Source: Propionibacteriaceae bacterium (GTDB taxonomy: Bacteria > Actinomycetota > Actinomycetes > Propionibacteriales > Propionibacteriaceae). Taken from it: a DNA stretch of 5,509 nt. This document shows, piece after piece, positions 1 through 5,494 of the stretch. Position 1 is the stretch's first letter; each line of letters starts with the position of its first letter. The notes beneath the pieces were generated by a model. That model was not told where the DNA came from. It was given only the letters and a program-made list of their open reading frames with translations, and ran no database searches. The stretch covers positions 1 to 5,509 of the forward strand of contig JAIRVA010000087.1 in assembly GCA_031254155.1 (NCBI GenBank), given 5' to 3'. A program made the position numbers and the translations under genes.

Positions 1-1562
1 TGAAGTTGGTTTTTGCCTTGTTGGATTCCGTACCCAAAGCCAAATGGCGGCTGTTCTGGGCGGTCGTGTTCGCCGCGTTCGCCTCCGGCGCCTCGGTCGC
101 GCTCATGGGGGTGTCCGCGTGGCTGATCTCGAAGGCAGCCCAGCAACCACCGTTCCTGGATTTGTCGGTGGCCGCGGTGGGGGTCCGGTTCTTCGGGATC
201 TCGCGGGGGGTGTTCCGGTACATCGAGCGGCTGGTGGGCCACGAGGTGGCCCTGTCGATGCAGTCGGCGCTGCGGCTAAAGACGTACTCTGCCCTCGCCC
301 GGACGACGCTGCTCGGGCGCCGGCAGGGTGATCTGCTGGTCCGGGTGGTGGCCGACGTGGGGGCGATCGAGGACATCATCGTCCGGATCGTCCAGCCGTT
401 CCTGGCCGCCGCGCTGGTCGTCGCGGGGGTGACGGCCCTGCTCGGCCGGTTCTCGCTGCCCGCGGCGTTGGTGATCCTCGCCAGTGCCATCGTGGGCGGC
501 CTCATCGTACCCTGGCTCACGGCGGTCCTGTCGCTGCGGGCGGACACGGCGGCCGTACCTCTCCGTGGCGAACTGGGCGTCGTCGTGCACGACCTGTCGC
601 GGAACGCGGTCGACCTCGCGGCGTACGGCGCCGAAGCGCGCGCGCTCGCCCGGATGAACGCGGTCGACCAGGCCCTGCGCCAAACCGAGGAGCGCGCCGC
701 CTGGGCCAAGGGGATCGGCGCGGGCCTGCAGACCATCGCGGCCGGGTGCGGCGTTCTCGGCGGACTGTGGATCGGGGCGGTCGCGGTGGCGAACGGTACG
801 ATGGGGGAGCGGCTGCTGGCCGTCCTCGTCCTTACCCCTCTCGCCCTGCACGAGGTCTTCGCCACGTTCGCGCAGGCCGCTCAGACGTGGACGCGGGCAC
901 GGGTCGCGCTTGGCCGCGTGGCGGCGATTGTGGACGCGCCGCCGGTCGGCCAGGGTGACGTCGCGGTACGTGACCCGCGCGAGACGCCGACTCTGCACTG
1001 TGAGCAACTGACCATCGGTTGGCCGGGTGAACCACCAGTCGCCACGGGCCTCGATCTGGACGTCTCGCCTGGTCAGGCCGTGGGAGTGATGGGCCCGTCG
1101 GGGGTCGGGAAGACGACGCTGGCGGCCACGATCATGGGTCTGATCCCGCCGGCGAGCGGTACGCTCGCGACCACGGGCCGCATCGGGTACCTCGCCCAGG
1201 ATGCCCACATCTTCGCCACGACCATCGAGGAGAACGTCCGGATCGGCAACAAGGATGCCACGGTCGAGGAGGTACGGGCAGCGCTGGCGGAGGCCGGACT
1301 CGACCTGCCCCTCGACCGGGTGGCCGGGGAAATGGGTGTCGGGCTCTCCGGCGGCGAGATCCGCCGACTCGCGCTGGCCCGGCTGTTCGCCGGTGACTAC
1401 CGGCTGCTCATCCTCGACGAACCCACCGAGCACCTCGACCGCGAGACCGCCGACGCCCTGATGGACGAGCTTTTCGCCGGGGTGGCGGGCCGCCCGGTTC
1501 TGGTCATCACCCACGACGAGTCCGTCGCTGCCCGCTGCGACCGTGTCCTGACCATGAGCTGA
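1..1562 (+). CDS. cydC: CydC-type ABC transporter half-subunit (thiol reductant / haem ABC exporter), 5' end cut by one base
   Basis: ABC half-transporter (membrane domain plus ATPase) that with CydD forms the inner-membrane CydDC complex needed to assemble cytochrome bd oxidase. Its substrate is debated in the literature (cysteine/glutathione export versus haem transport). Residues are counted from the TTG at base 6 (518 aa). Hydrophobic helices lie near 15-40, 129-176 and 240-290. The RYxERLxxH segment typical of CydC is at 71-79. The ATPase domain has Walker A GPSGVGKT (363-370), Q-loop Gln398, signature LSGGE (447-451), Walker B LLILDE (467-472) and H-loop His503, so it should be active. 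The length suits actinobacteria with separate cydD and cydC rather than the fused form. Start: bases 1-3 are TGA, and bases 1-2 (TG) precede AAG TTG in the gene's frame. A start codon of the form NTG beginning one base before the window, giving M-K-L-V-F, and overlapping cydD's stop as ATGA or GTGA is therefore more likely than the TTG at 6. The cydC name rests on motifs and length; another heterodimeric exporter is less likely. Confidence 0.88.
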   Translation, partial: KLVFALLDSVPKAKWRLFWAVVFAAFASGASVALMGVSAWLISKAAQQPPFLDLSVAAVGVRFFGISRGVFRYIERLVGHEVALSMQSALRLKTYSALARTTLLGRRQGDLLVRVVADVGAIEDIIVRIVQPFLAAALVVAGVTALLGRFSLPAALVILASAIVGGLIVPWLTAVLSLRADTAAVPLRGELGVVVHDLSRNAVDLAAYGAEARALARMNAVDQALRQTEERAAWAKGIGAGLQTIAAGCGVLGGLWIGAVAVANGTMGERLLAVLVLTPLALHEVFATFAQAAQTWTRARVALGRVAAIVDAPPVGQGDVAVRDPRETPTLHCEQLTIGWPGEPPVATGLDLDVSPGQAVGVMGPSGVGKTTLAATIMGLIPPASGTLATTGRIGYLAQDAHIFATTIEENVRIGNKDATVEEVRAALAEAGLDLPLDRVAGEMGVGLSGGEIRRLALARLFAGDYRLLILDEPTEHLDRETADALMDELFAGVAGRPVLVITHDESVAARCDRVLTMS

Positions 1563-1568
1563 GCTGCA

Positions 1569-1615
1569 CGATACCGACGAAGGGGTACGCCTACACCCGG
1601 CCTGACGGGGTATCG
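1569..1615. terminator. Possible bidirectional terminator hairpin between convergent genes
   Basis: Arms CGATACC (1569-1575) and GGTATCG (1609-1615) pair perfectly over 7 bases. Inside them GGGGTA (1582-1587) can pair with TACaCCC (1592-1598), leaving one bulged A and a CGCC loop. The element begins seven bases after the cydC stop and covers the stop and last codons of the leftward DUF2510 gene. No T-tract follows on either strand, which actinobacterial terminators often lack. Termination is inferred from placement only. Confidence 0.33.
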
Positions 1616-2529
1616 GTCATCCCACTTGGGGTTTTACGTCCCTGAGTCGACGGGCGCCGGGGCAGGACGAACAGTGTCAGCGCGCCGAGGCACAGCGCCG
1701 TACTGAGAATCGACAGCCAACTCCCCGCATGGTCCGGCGACCCGGGCCGCAACAAGTAACTGGTGGTGTTGTGGGTGAAGAGGAAGACCCCCAGAGCGCC
1801 GAGCATGAACACACTCTCGGCGGCGAGGAAGGCCCGGGTCAGGAACTCGCGGGTCCGGGCGCCACCGATGGTCGTGGCGGCGAACAACAGCGGGATCAGC
1901 CAGACGACGACGTGGAGGACGACCACCCCGACCAGGACACCGAGCATGTTGACGTCGGAGAACACGGTGGGCATGAAAATAGGTATGCCGCTGGCCTCCG
2001 GGATGCCGGCGTCGATGAAGATCGGGATCAGCAGGAGCAGGTTCTGAACCGTCAGCAGCGCGGCGATGGTAATCATGGCGATCGTGGTCCGGCGGCGGCC
2101 CAGTGTGAGCGCGACAATCGTACAACTGGTGAGGACGATGATCGGCGGCAGGAGCCCCCACACCAGGCTCTGGACCCCCGGAATGAGGTACGGGAAGAGC
2201 ACGAGGTACCAGTCGAACGGCAGGGTCACCGGGATCGCGCGCCCCCCGCCGACTTGGGGCATCGCGAGGATGAATACGGTCTGGAGCATGGCCAGTACGC
2301 TGCTGACAAAGAACAACAGCCCAGCAATGAGGGGAGTGTGAGCCGGTACGCGGTGGCGCGGCGGGGTGTCCGGCCGGACGGGTGCCGCCCGGGGCGTGGC
2401 GGACTGGTCGGGTGCGTCGCCGGGCCGGACGGTCGTCGTCCAGTCCAGACCATCCCACCAGCGGACGAGCGCCGGGTCGTCGGGGTCGGGGTACCAGTTG
2501 GGTAACCGGGTCTGGTTCGTACCGCTCAT
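1591..2529 (-). CDS. DUF2510 domain-containing multi-pass membrane protein
   Basis: Function unknown. The 312-residue product opens with a DUF2510 domain, a short Trp-rich actinobacterial module: N-W-Y-P-D-P at 11-16, then R-W-W-D-G at 23-27 and W-T at 30-31. A Pro/Arg/Thr-rich linker (about 35-62) follows, then six or seven hydrophobic segments near 66-90, 106-122, 126-144, 148-172, 193-220, 234-252 and 268-289, and a basic polar tail. DUF2510 is commonly found at the cytosolic N-terminus of actinobacterial membrane proteins; nothing catalytic is visible here. The ATG at 2527-2529 is chosen because the DUF2510 motif starts ten residues in and the SIMPL gene ends 27 bases upstream. No clear Shine-Dalgarno is present, so translation may depend on coupling or read-through from the upstream gene. 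It is the last gene of the leftward trio and converges on cydC. Confidence 0.85.
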   Translation of the reverse strand: MSGTNQTRLPNWYPDPDDPALVRWWDGLDWTTTVRPGDAPDQSATPRAAPVRPDTPPRHRVPAHTPLIAGLLFFVSSVLAMLQTVFILAMPQVGGGRAIPVTLPFDWYLVLFPYLIPGVQSLVWGLLPPIIVLTSCTIVALTLGRRRTTIAMITIAALLTVQNLLLLIPIFIDAGIPEASGIPIFMPTVFSDVNMLGVLVGVVVLHVVVWLIPLLFAATTIGGARTREFLTRAFLAAESVFMLGALGVFLFTHNTTSYLLRPGSPDHAGSWLSILSTALCLGALTLFVLPRRPSTQGRKTPSGMTDTPSGRV

Positions 2530-2556
2530 GTCCAGATAATTCTCGCTGGTCGCGCC

Positions 2557-3234
2557 TCAGGCGAAGAACAGTGACGGGGCTCGCCGGGTGGTGGTGTCCG
2601 AATCGGGATCCAGTTCGGCGCGGAACTGGGCCTCGACCCGGACCACGAGGTCGACGGGCGTGGGCGTGATTTCGATGGTGGCCGACGGGGATTCGCCGGG
2701 GAGCGTGGCGAGGGTCTCGCTGGTGTCCCCGGCCTCCGGTGGTTCGGTGAGCGACTCGATGCCAACGATCACGAGACCGGCCGCCGCGGCAATCGCCTCG
2801 GCTTTCCGGCGGGCCTCCCGCATTGCCGCGACGCTCAGGGCGATCGTCGCCTCCTTCTTTGTGGCCGCGGTGAGACTCCAGTCGATGCGGTAGACGCTGA
2901 TCGTTTCTGTTGAGTGGGTAAAGACCCATTGGCTCATGACCTGGAAGTCGGAAAAGGTCGCGGCGACATCGACAGTTTCGGAGTACGCGACGCCGATGCC
3001 GTCCGTCCAGCTTCGCTTCGACACCTGGACGACGACCGGGTTCTCCAGGGCCTTGGGATTGTCCGCGGCCAACTGTTGGAGATCATCCATGAGTCCTTCG
3101 ACGGTTGACCGGACCGCCTGGTGGGTGAGGTTCCAGTCGCGGCCCCACTTGCTGACCTCGACCCGGATGGTGGCAGAGTCAGGGCTGCGGGTGTCACGGG
3201 CACTGCCGTGGACATGGATGATCGACGTCGGCAT
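2557..3234 (-). CDS. SIMPL domain (DUF541) protein, no signal peptide
   Basis: SIMPL/DUF541 proteins are widespread and mostly uncharacterised; the family is named after a mouse protein that binds a signalling kinase, and many bacterial members are periplasmic. This 225-residue protein starts with the usual beta-strand pattern (I-I-H-V-H-G-S-A at 5-12, then A-T-I-R-V-E-V at 21-27). A helix follows at 35-58. Near 136-162 lies the hallmark Ala-rich helix followed by a strand (A-x-x-E-A-R-R-K-A-E-A-I-A, then A-G-L-V-I-V-G-I-E). The final strand before an acidic, Thr-rich tail reads P-V-D-L-V-V-R-V-E-A-Q-F (193-204). There is no N-terminal hydrophobic stretch or lipobox, so it is predicted to be cytosolic. 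The ATG at 3232-3234 lies nine bases after the methyltransferase stop and 27 bases separate its own stop from the DUF2510 gene, so the three are likely one transcript. Confidence 0.85.
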   Translation of the reverse strand: MPTSIIHVHGSARDTRSPDSATIRVEVSKWGRDWNLTHQAVRSTVEGLMDDLQQLAADNPKALENPVVVQVSKRSWTDGIGVAYSETVDVAATFSDFQVMSQWVFTHSTETISVYRIDWSLTAATKKEATIALSVAAMREARRKAEAIAAAAGLVIVGIESLTEPPEAGDTSETLATLPGESPSATIEITPTPVDLVVRVEAQFRAELDPDSDTTTRRAPSLFFA

Positions 3235-3243
3235 AGGGCGAGT

Positions 3244-4470
3244 CTATCGCACGCCACATGCGTCACCGGTAGAACCGCGGAGCCGGTGCGCGACGAGGAC
3301 CATTGCCCCGGCCGTGGTCGGCGTGAGGATGACGAGGGCCGGGCGTTCACCGCGCAGACGGAGGGTACGGCGCAGTTGGGCGGGGTCGATGCCCTGGCCG
3401 CGGGTCTTGATCTCCAGCGTACCGATGTTGCGGCTGCGGGCCCAGCTGCGGAGTGCCCGCTCCGAGAAGGGGAAACCCTCCTCGATCTCGAACGGCTCGG
3501 CGAACGGCGTGGCGACATGGTCGCCCCCGGTGAGATAGGCGAGGCCAGGGGCGACCAGGTGGGCGCCCACGCGGCGGGCCAACGTACCAGTGGCTTGGGC
3601 ACGGATCACCGCCGGGTCGGGTTCGTAAAGGTACCGGTCGAGCGGGCCAGGCGCCGGCCGGTCATCCCCGGCCGTGAGCCGGTGCTCGTGTTCCCCGGCG
3701 AGGACGACGGCCTCCCGCGTACCGCCCGTCGCGAGACCCGGCCACAGGGTGGTCTCCACGAGATCGCCGCGGTGGGACACCCAGGTGACACTGGCGTCCT
3801 CCGGCAGCAACTCGCGCGGAAAGCCCGGCGCGAGCTTGACCACGACGGGTCCGCGCGTCCGTTCGAGGAGGGATTGGACCGTGGCCCAGGACGGCGAGAG
3901 GTCCGCGACGTCCCACGACCGGCCGTACGGGTTGCGGCGGGCGGGGTCGAGGAAGAGAGCGGTCTGCTCCTCGTCGCGGGGGAGGTCCACCGTCTCCAGT
4001 GCGGCACACACCACGGTCGCGGTGGCACCCGCCGCGCCTCCCGGCTGGTCGGAGGCGAGGTTCGCCGCCGCGAGAACGGCCAGGACGGGGTCGCGCTCAA
4101 TGGCGGTCACCCGGAGTCCGGCGATCCGGCAGGCGAGGGCGTCGACACCCAGCCCGCACCCGGCGTCGACGACGCGCTCGGCGCCCAGTGCGGCGAGGTG
4201 GCCGGCGCGCCAGCGGGCGACGTCCCAACGGGTCGCCTGTTCAAGCCCGTCCCGGGTGAGAAAGAGTCTCGCCGCCTGTGGACCCAGCTTTTTTTCCGCC
4301 CGGCGGCGCAGGGCGACGAGGTCGAGGACGGCGGCGGCCTGGTCGGGGGTGAGGTCGCGCCGCAACGCCGTGCCCGCCTGGAGTGATGACGGCTCCGCGA
4401 AGGTTGCGGCCCGCGCGATGGCCGCCGTTGCCGCGGGCGACACGAGCCAGCGCGCGGTCTCTATCTCCAT
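3244..4470 (-). CDS. Class I SAM-dependent methyltransferase with THUMP-like C-terminal domain
   Basis: Putative methyltransferase, probably acting on RNA; the target is unknown. Numbered from the ATG at 4468-4470 (408 aa), an N-terminal helical region (1-95) is followed by a Rossmann core: motif I VVDAGCGLGVDALA (100-113), the acidic end of strand 2 in A-I-E-R-D-P (123-128), and motif IV L-F-L-D-P-A-R-R (172-179). Next come the family segment G-R-S-W-D-V-A-D-L-S-P-S-W (183-195) and V-V-V-K-L-A-P-G (209-216). The last ~120 residues match the THUMP-like domain seen in actinobacterial proteins of this architecture. An upstream in-frame ATG at 4501-4503 would add 11 residues but would overlap the divergent GNAT start and add no conserved sequence, so I prefer 4470. 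The codons GAA AAA AAG (4288-4296) form a slippery A_AAA_AAG heptamer; the gene's other two Lys codons are AAG. First gene of the leftward trio. Confidence 0.85.
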   Translation of the reverse strand: MEIETARWLVSPAATAAIARAATFAEPSSLQAGTALRRDLTPDQAAAVLDLVALRRRAEKKLGPQAARLFLTRDGLEQATRWDVARWRAGHLAALGAERVVDAGCGLGVDALACRIAGLRVTAIERDPVLAVLAAANLASDQPGGAAGATATVVCAALETVDLPRDEEQTALFLDPARRNPYGRSWDVADLSPSWATVQSLLERTRGPVVVKLAPGFPRELLPEDASVTWVSHRGDLVETTLWPGLATGGTREAVVLAGEHEHRLTAGDDRPAPGPLDRYLYEPDPAVIRAQATGTLARRVGAHLVAPGLAYLTGGDHVATPFAEPFEIEEGFPFSERALRSWARSRNIGTLEIKTRGQGIDPAQLRRTLRLRGERPALVILTPTTAGAMVLVAHRLRGSTGDACGVR

Positions 4471-4496
4471 GGGTCCAACTCTGCCATGATTAGGGT
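4471..4496. promoter_or_regulatory. 26-base divergent start region with overlapping putative promoters
   Basis: Only 26 bases separate the leftward methyltransferase ATG from the rightward GNAT ATG. Rightward, CATGAT (4485-4490) ends six bases before the ATG, where a -10 box of a leaderless transcript would sit, although its first base deviates from TANNNT. AGGG (4492-4495) is only one base from the ATG and too close to be a Shine-Dalgarno. Leftward, TACCCT (4497 down to 4492) fits TANNNT and would give a leader of roughly 14 bases; GGA seven bases before the leftward ATG is a weak ribosome site. No good -35 is visible for either. Promoter assignments are inference. Confidence 0.4.
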
Positions 4497-4811
4497 ATGA
4501 CATTTCGTAAAGTTGAGGGCCGCTTCGAAGTCATCGAAGAGGGCCAAGTGGCGGGTTGGCTGGATTTTGCCAGCGAGTCGGCTGAGGCCGGCGCGCCGAT
4601 GGTGATGGACCACACGGAGGTGCTGCCCGAATTCGGGGGCCGGGGATTGGCCGGCGGGCTGGCGCGGTACGCGCTGGAGTACGCCCGCGCCGAGGGCTGG
4701 ACCGTGCTGCCGTACTGTTCCTTCATCAGGGGGTACATCGTATCTCACCCCGAGTTCCATCCGCTTGTACCGGCTGGCCGGCGAACCGAGTTCGGGCTGC
4801 CCGGTGAGTAA
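4497..4811 (+). CDS. Small GNAT-like N-acetyltransferase (COG2388 / Acetyltransf_CG type)
   Basis: A 104-residue protein of the minimal GNAT-like class. Family members carry the acetyl-CoA binding half of the GNAT fold, and their substrates are mostly unknown. The N-terminal strands (F-R-K-V-E-G-R-F-E-V at 3-12, V-A-G-W-L-D-F at 18-24) lead into M-D-H-T-E-V-L-P-E-F (37-46) and the pyrophosphate loop G-G-R-G-L-A-G (47-53), followed by a helix to about residue 66. The family's second signature is V-L-P-Y-C-S-F (70-76) with S-H-P-E-F (83-87); Cys74 is the conserved cysteine of this small class. The ATG at 4497-4499 is the natural start because the conserved strand begins at once. No usable Shine-Dalgarno precedes it, so a leaderless message is likely. 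The first codons (ACA TTT CGT AAA GTT) are unusually AT-rich for this genome. Its stop overlaps the MaoC gene by 8 bases. Confidence 0.88.
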   Translation: MTFRKVEGRFEVIEEGQVAGWLDFASESAEAGAPMVMDHTEVLPEFGGRGLAGGLARYALEYARAEGWTVLPYCSFIRGYIVSHPEFHPLVPAGRRTEFGLPGE

Positions 4812-5256
4812 GCAATTGTTTGTGGAGGACCTCCCCGTGGGGCGGGTCCTCAAGTCGGAGGGTACGGTGGAGGTCACCGCGGCGGAGATCGTGGAGTTTG
4901 CGCGGCGGTACGACCCGCAACCGGCGCACCTGAGTGACGCGGGAGCGGCGGGGACCCTGTTCGGAACCCTGGCGGCGTCCGGCTGGCACACCGCCGCGAT
5001 GACTATGAGCCTGTTCGTGGGCCTCGGCCTGACCGGTACGATCGGGTCGGGGATCGATCTCACCTGGGTGACGCCGACCCGCCCCGGCGACCGGCTGGGG
5101 CTGGAGTTACGGGTCGTCGCCGTGCGGCCGTCGCGGCACCGCCCCAGTTACGGCGTGGTGGAGTTGGAGTACGACACCGTCAACCAGGCGGGCGAGGTCC
5201 GGCAGCGGACCCACGCCGTGATCCTCGTACCCTACCGGGTGGTACCGCCGGACTGA
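4804..5256 (+). CDS. MaoC-family dehydratase (hot-dog fold acyl dehydratase)
   Basis: A 150-residue single-hot-dog protein of the MaoC / (R)-specific enoyl-CoA hydratase family, whose members hydrate enoyl-CoA or dehydrate 3-hydroxyacyl thioesters. The catalytic dyad is visible: Asp37 and His42 in F-A-R-R-Y-D-P-Q-P-A-H (32-42), the D-x4-H spacing of the hydratase-2 motif. It is followed by L-A-A-S-G-W-H-T-A (56-64), the helix end typical of the family, and by the W-V-T-P-T-R-P-G-D substrate-loop segment (88-96). The GTG at 4804-4806 is chosen because it gives the usual family length and produces the common 8-base overlap GTGAGTAA with the GNAT stop. An upstream in-frame TTG at 4765 would bury 39 bases more in the GNAT gene. 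No strong Shine-Dalgarno is seen, so translational coupling to GNAT is likely. The acyl substrate and partner cannot be told; heterodimeric MaoC pairs exist, but no second subunit is in the window. Confidence 0.88.
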   Translation: MSKQLFVEDLPVGRVLKSEGTVEVTAAEIVEFARRYDPQPAHLSDAGAAGTLFGTLAASGWHTAAMTMSLFVGLGLTGTIGSGIDLTWVTPTRPGDRLGLELRVVAVRPSRHRPSYGVVELEYDTVNQAGEVRQRTHAVILVPYRVVPPD

Positions 5257-5267
5257 AGCGTGGGTGG

Positions 5268-5330
5268 GCACCTGGGGCGGACATAACCTCACACCACCGC
5301 CCATCGTCACCCCGCCCAGGCCGCAGGTGC
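5268..5330 (+). other. Alternative pairing partner of the hairpin's left arm
   Basis: GCACCTG (5268-5274) is the exact reverse complement of CAGGTGC (5324-5330), which is also the left arm of the 5324-5381 hairpin, so the two structures exclude each other. GGGCGG (5275-5280) directly after it can pair with CCGCCC (5297-5302), extending the first fold. In DNA this GC-rich, some such pairing is expected by chance. Confidence 0.25.
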
Positions 5331-5381
5331 GAAGGCGTGTCGCTCAGGACCGGCGGTTTACCGACATGGGTTCGCACCCTG
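5324..5381 (+). ncRNA. Long imperfect hairpin; candidate RNA structure or terminator (strand uncertain)
   Basis: GGTGCGAA (5326-5333) pairs perfectly with TTCGCACC (5371-5378). After one bulged C (5379), CA (5324-5325) pairs with TG (5380-5381). Inside, beyond a GG/GG internal loop, CGTGTCG (5336-5342) pairs with CGACATG (5362-5368) with one G-U pair. In all 17 pairs enclose a 19-base loop. No T-tract follows on either strand. It sits 68-125 bases after the MaoC stop and could be a factor-independent or Rho-associated 3' structure, a leader element of the next gene, or a DNA operator. Existence of the pairing is seen; function is inferred. Confidence 0.35.
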
Positions 5382-5494
5382 ACGGAGTACCGCGGACAAC
5401 GGGCGAGCAGTGTGAAGCTGTGTCAGGCGCGCCGGGGCGTGACCCTGGCGGTTCCGAACGGTGGTTGGTGGCTCGCGTGCCCGTGCGGGACCAC

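Noticed and set aside
276..1514. 412-codon open frame on the minus strand inside cydC
   Set aside because: Arg/Gly/Asp/His-rich with no recognisable domain, and fully antisense to a gene with intact ABC motifs. Long antisense frames are normal in GC-rich DNA.
1634..2929. 431-codon minus-strand frame spanning the DUF2510 and SIMPL genes
   Set aside because: Arg/Pro/His-rich low-complexity translation that ignores the boundary of two well-supported genes on the same strand; a frame shadow.
3121..4386. 421-codon plus-strand frame opposite the methyltransferase gene
   Set aside because: Antisense shadow without family motifs; the opposite strand has clear SAM-binding motifs.
4471..4503. Methyltransferase starting at the ATG on 4501-4503
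   Set aside because: It would overlap the start of the divergent GNAT gene and add 11 residues lacking conserved character; the ATG at 4470 fits better.
4765..4803. MaoC gene starting at TTG 4765
   Set aside because: It adds 13 residues that simply read the GNAT gene in another frame; the GTG at 4804 gives normal family length and a common overlap.
4461..5063. 200-codon minus-strand frame antisense to GNAT and MaoC
   Set aside because: It crosses two genes with clear motifs on the other strand, and its translation looks like a shadow.
5366..5381. T-arm-like GGGTTCGCACCC suggesting a tRNA
   Set aside because: The invariant A of the T-loop is C here, and no acceptor, D-arm or anticodon arm can be built around it; the bases are better explained by the long hairpin.
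5426..5433. Eight-base palindrome GGCGCGCC
   Set aside because: An isolated GC-only palindrome, expected by chance in DNA this GC-rich and not linked to any feature.
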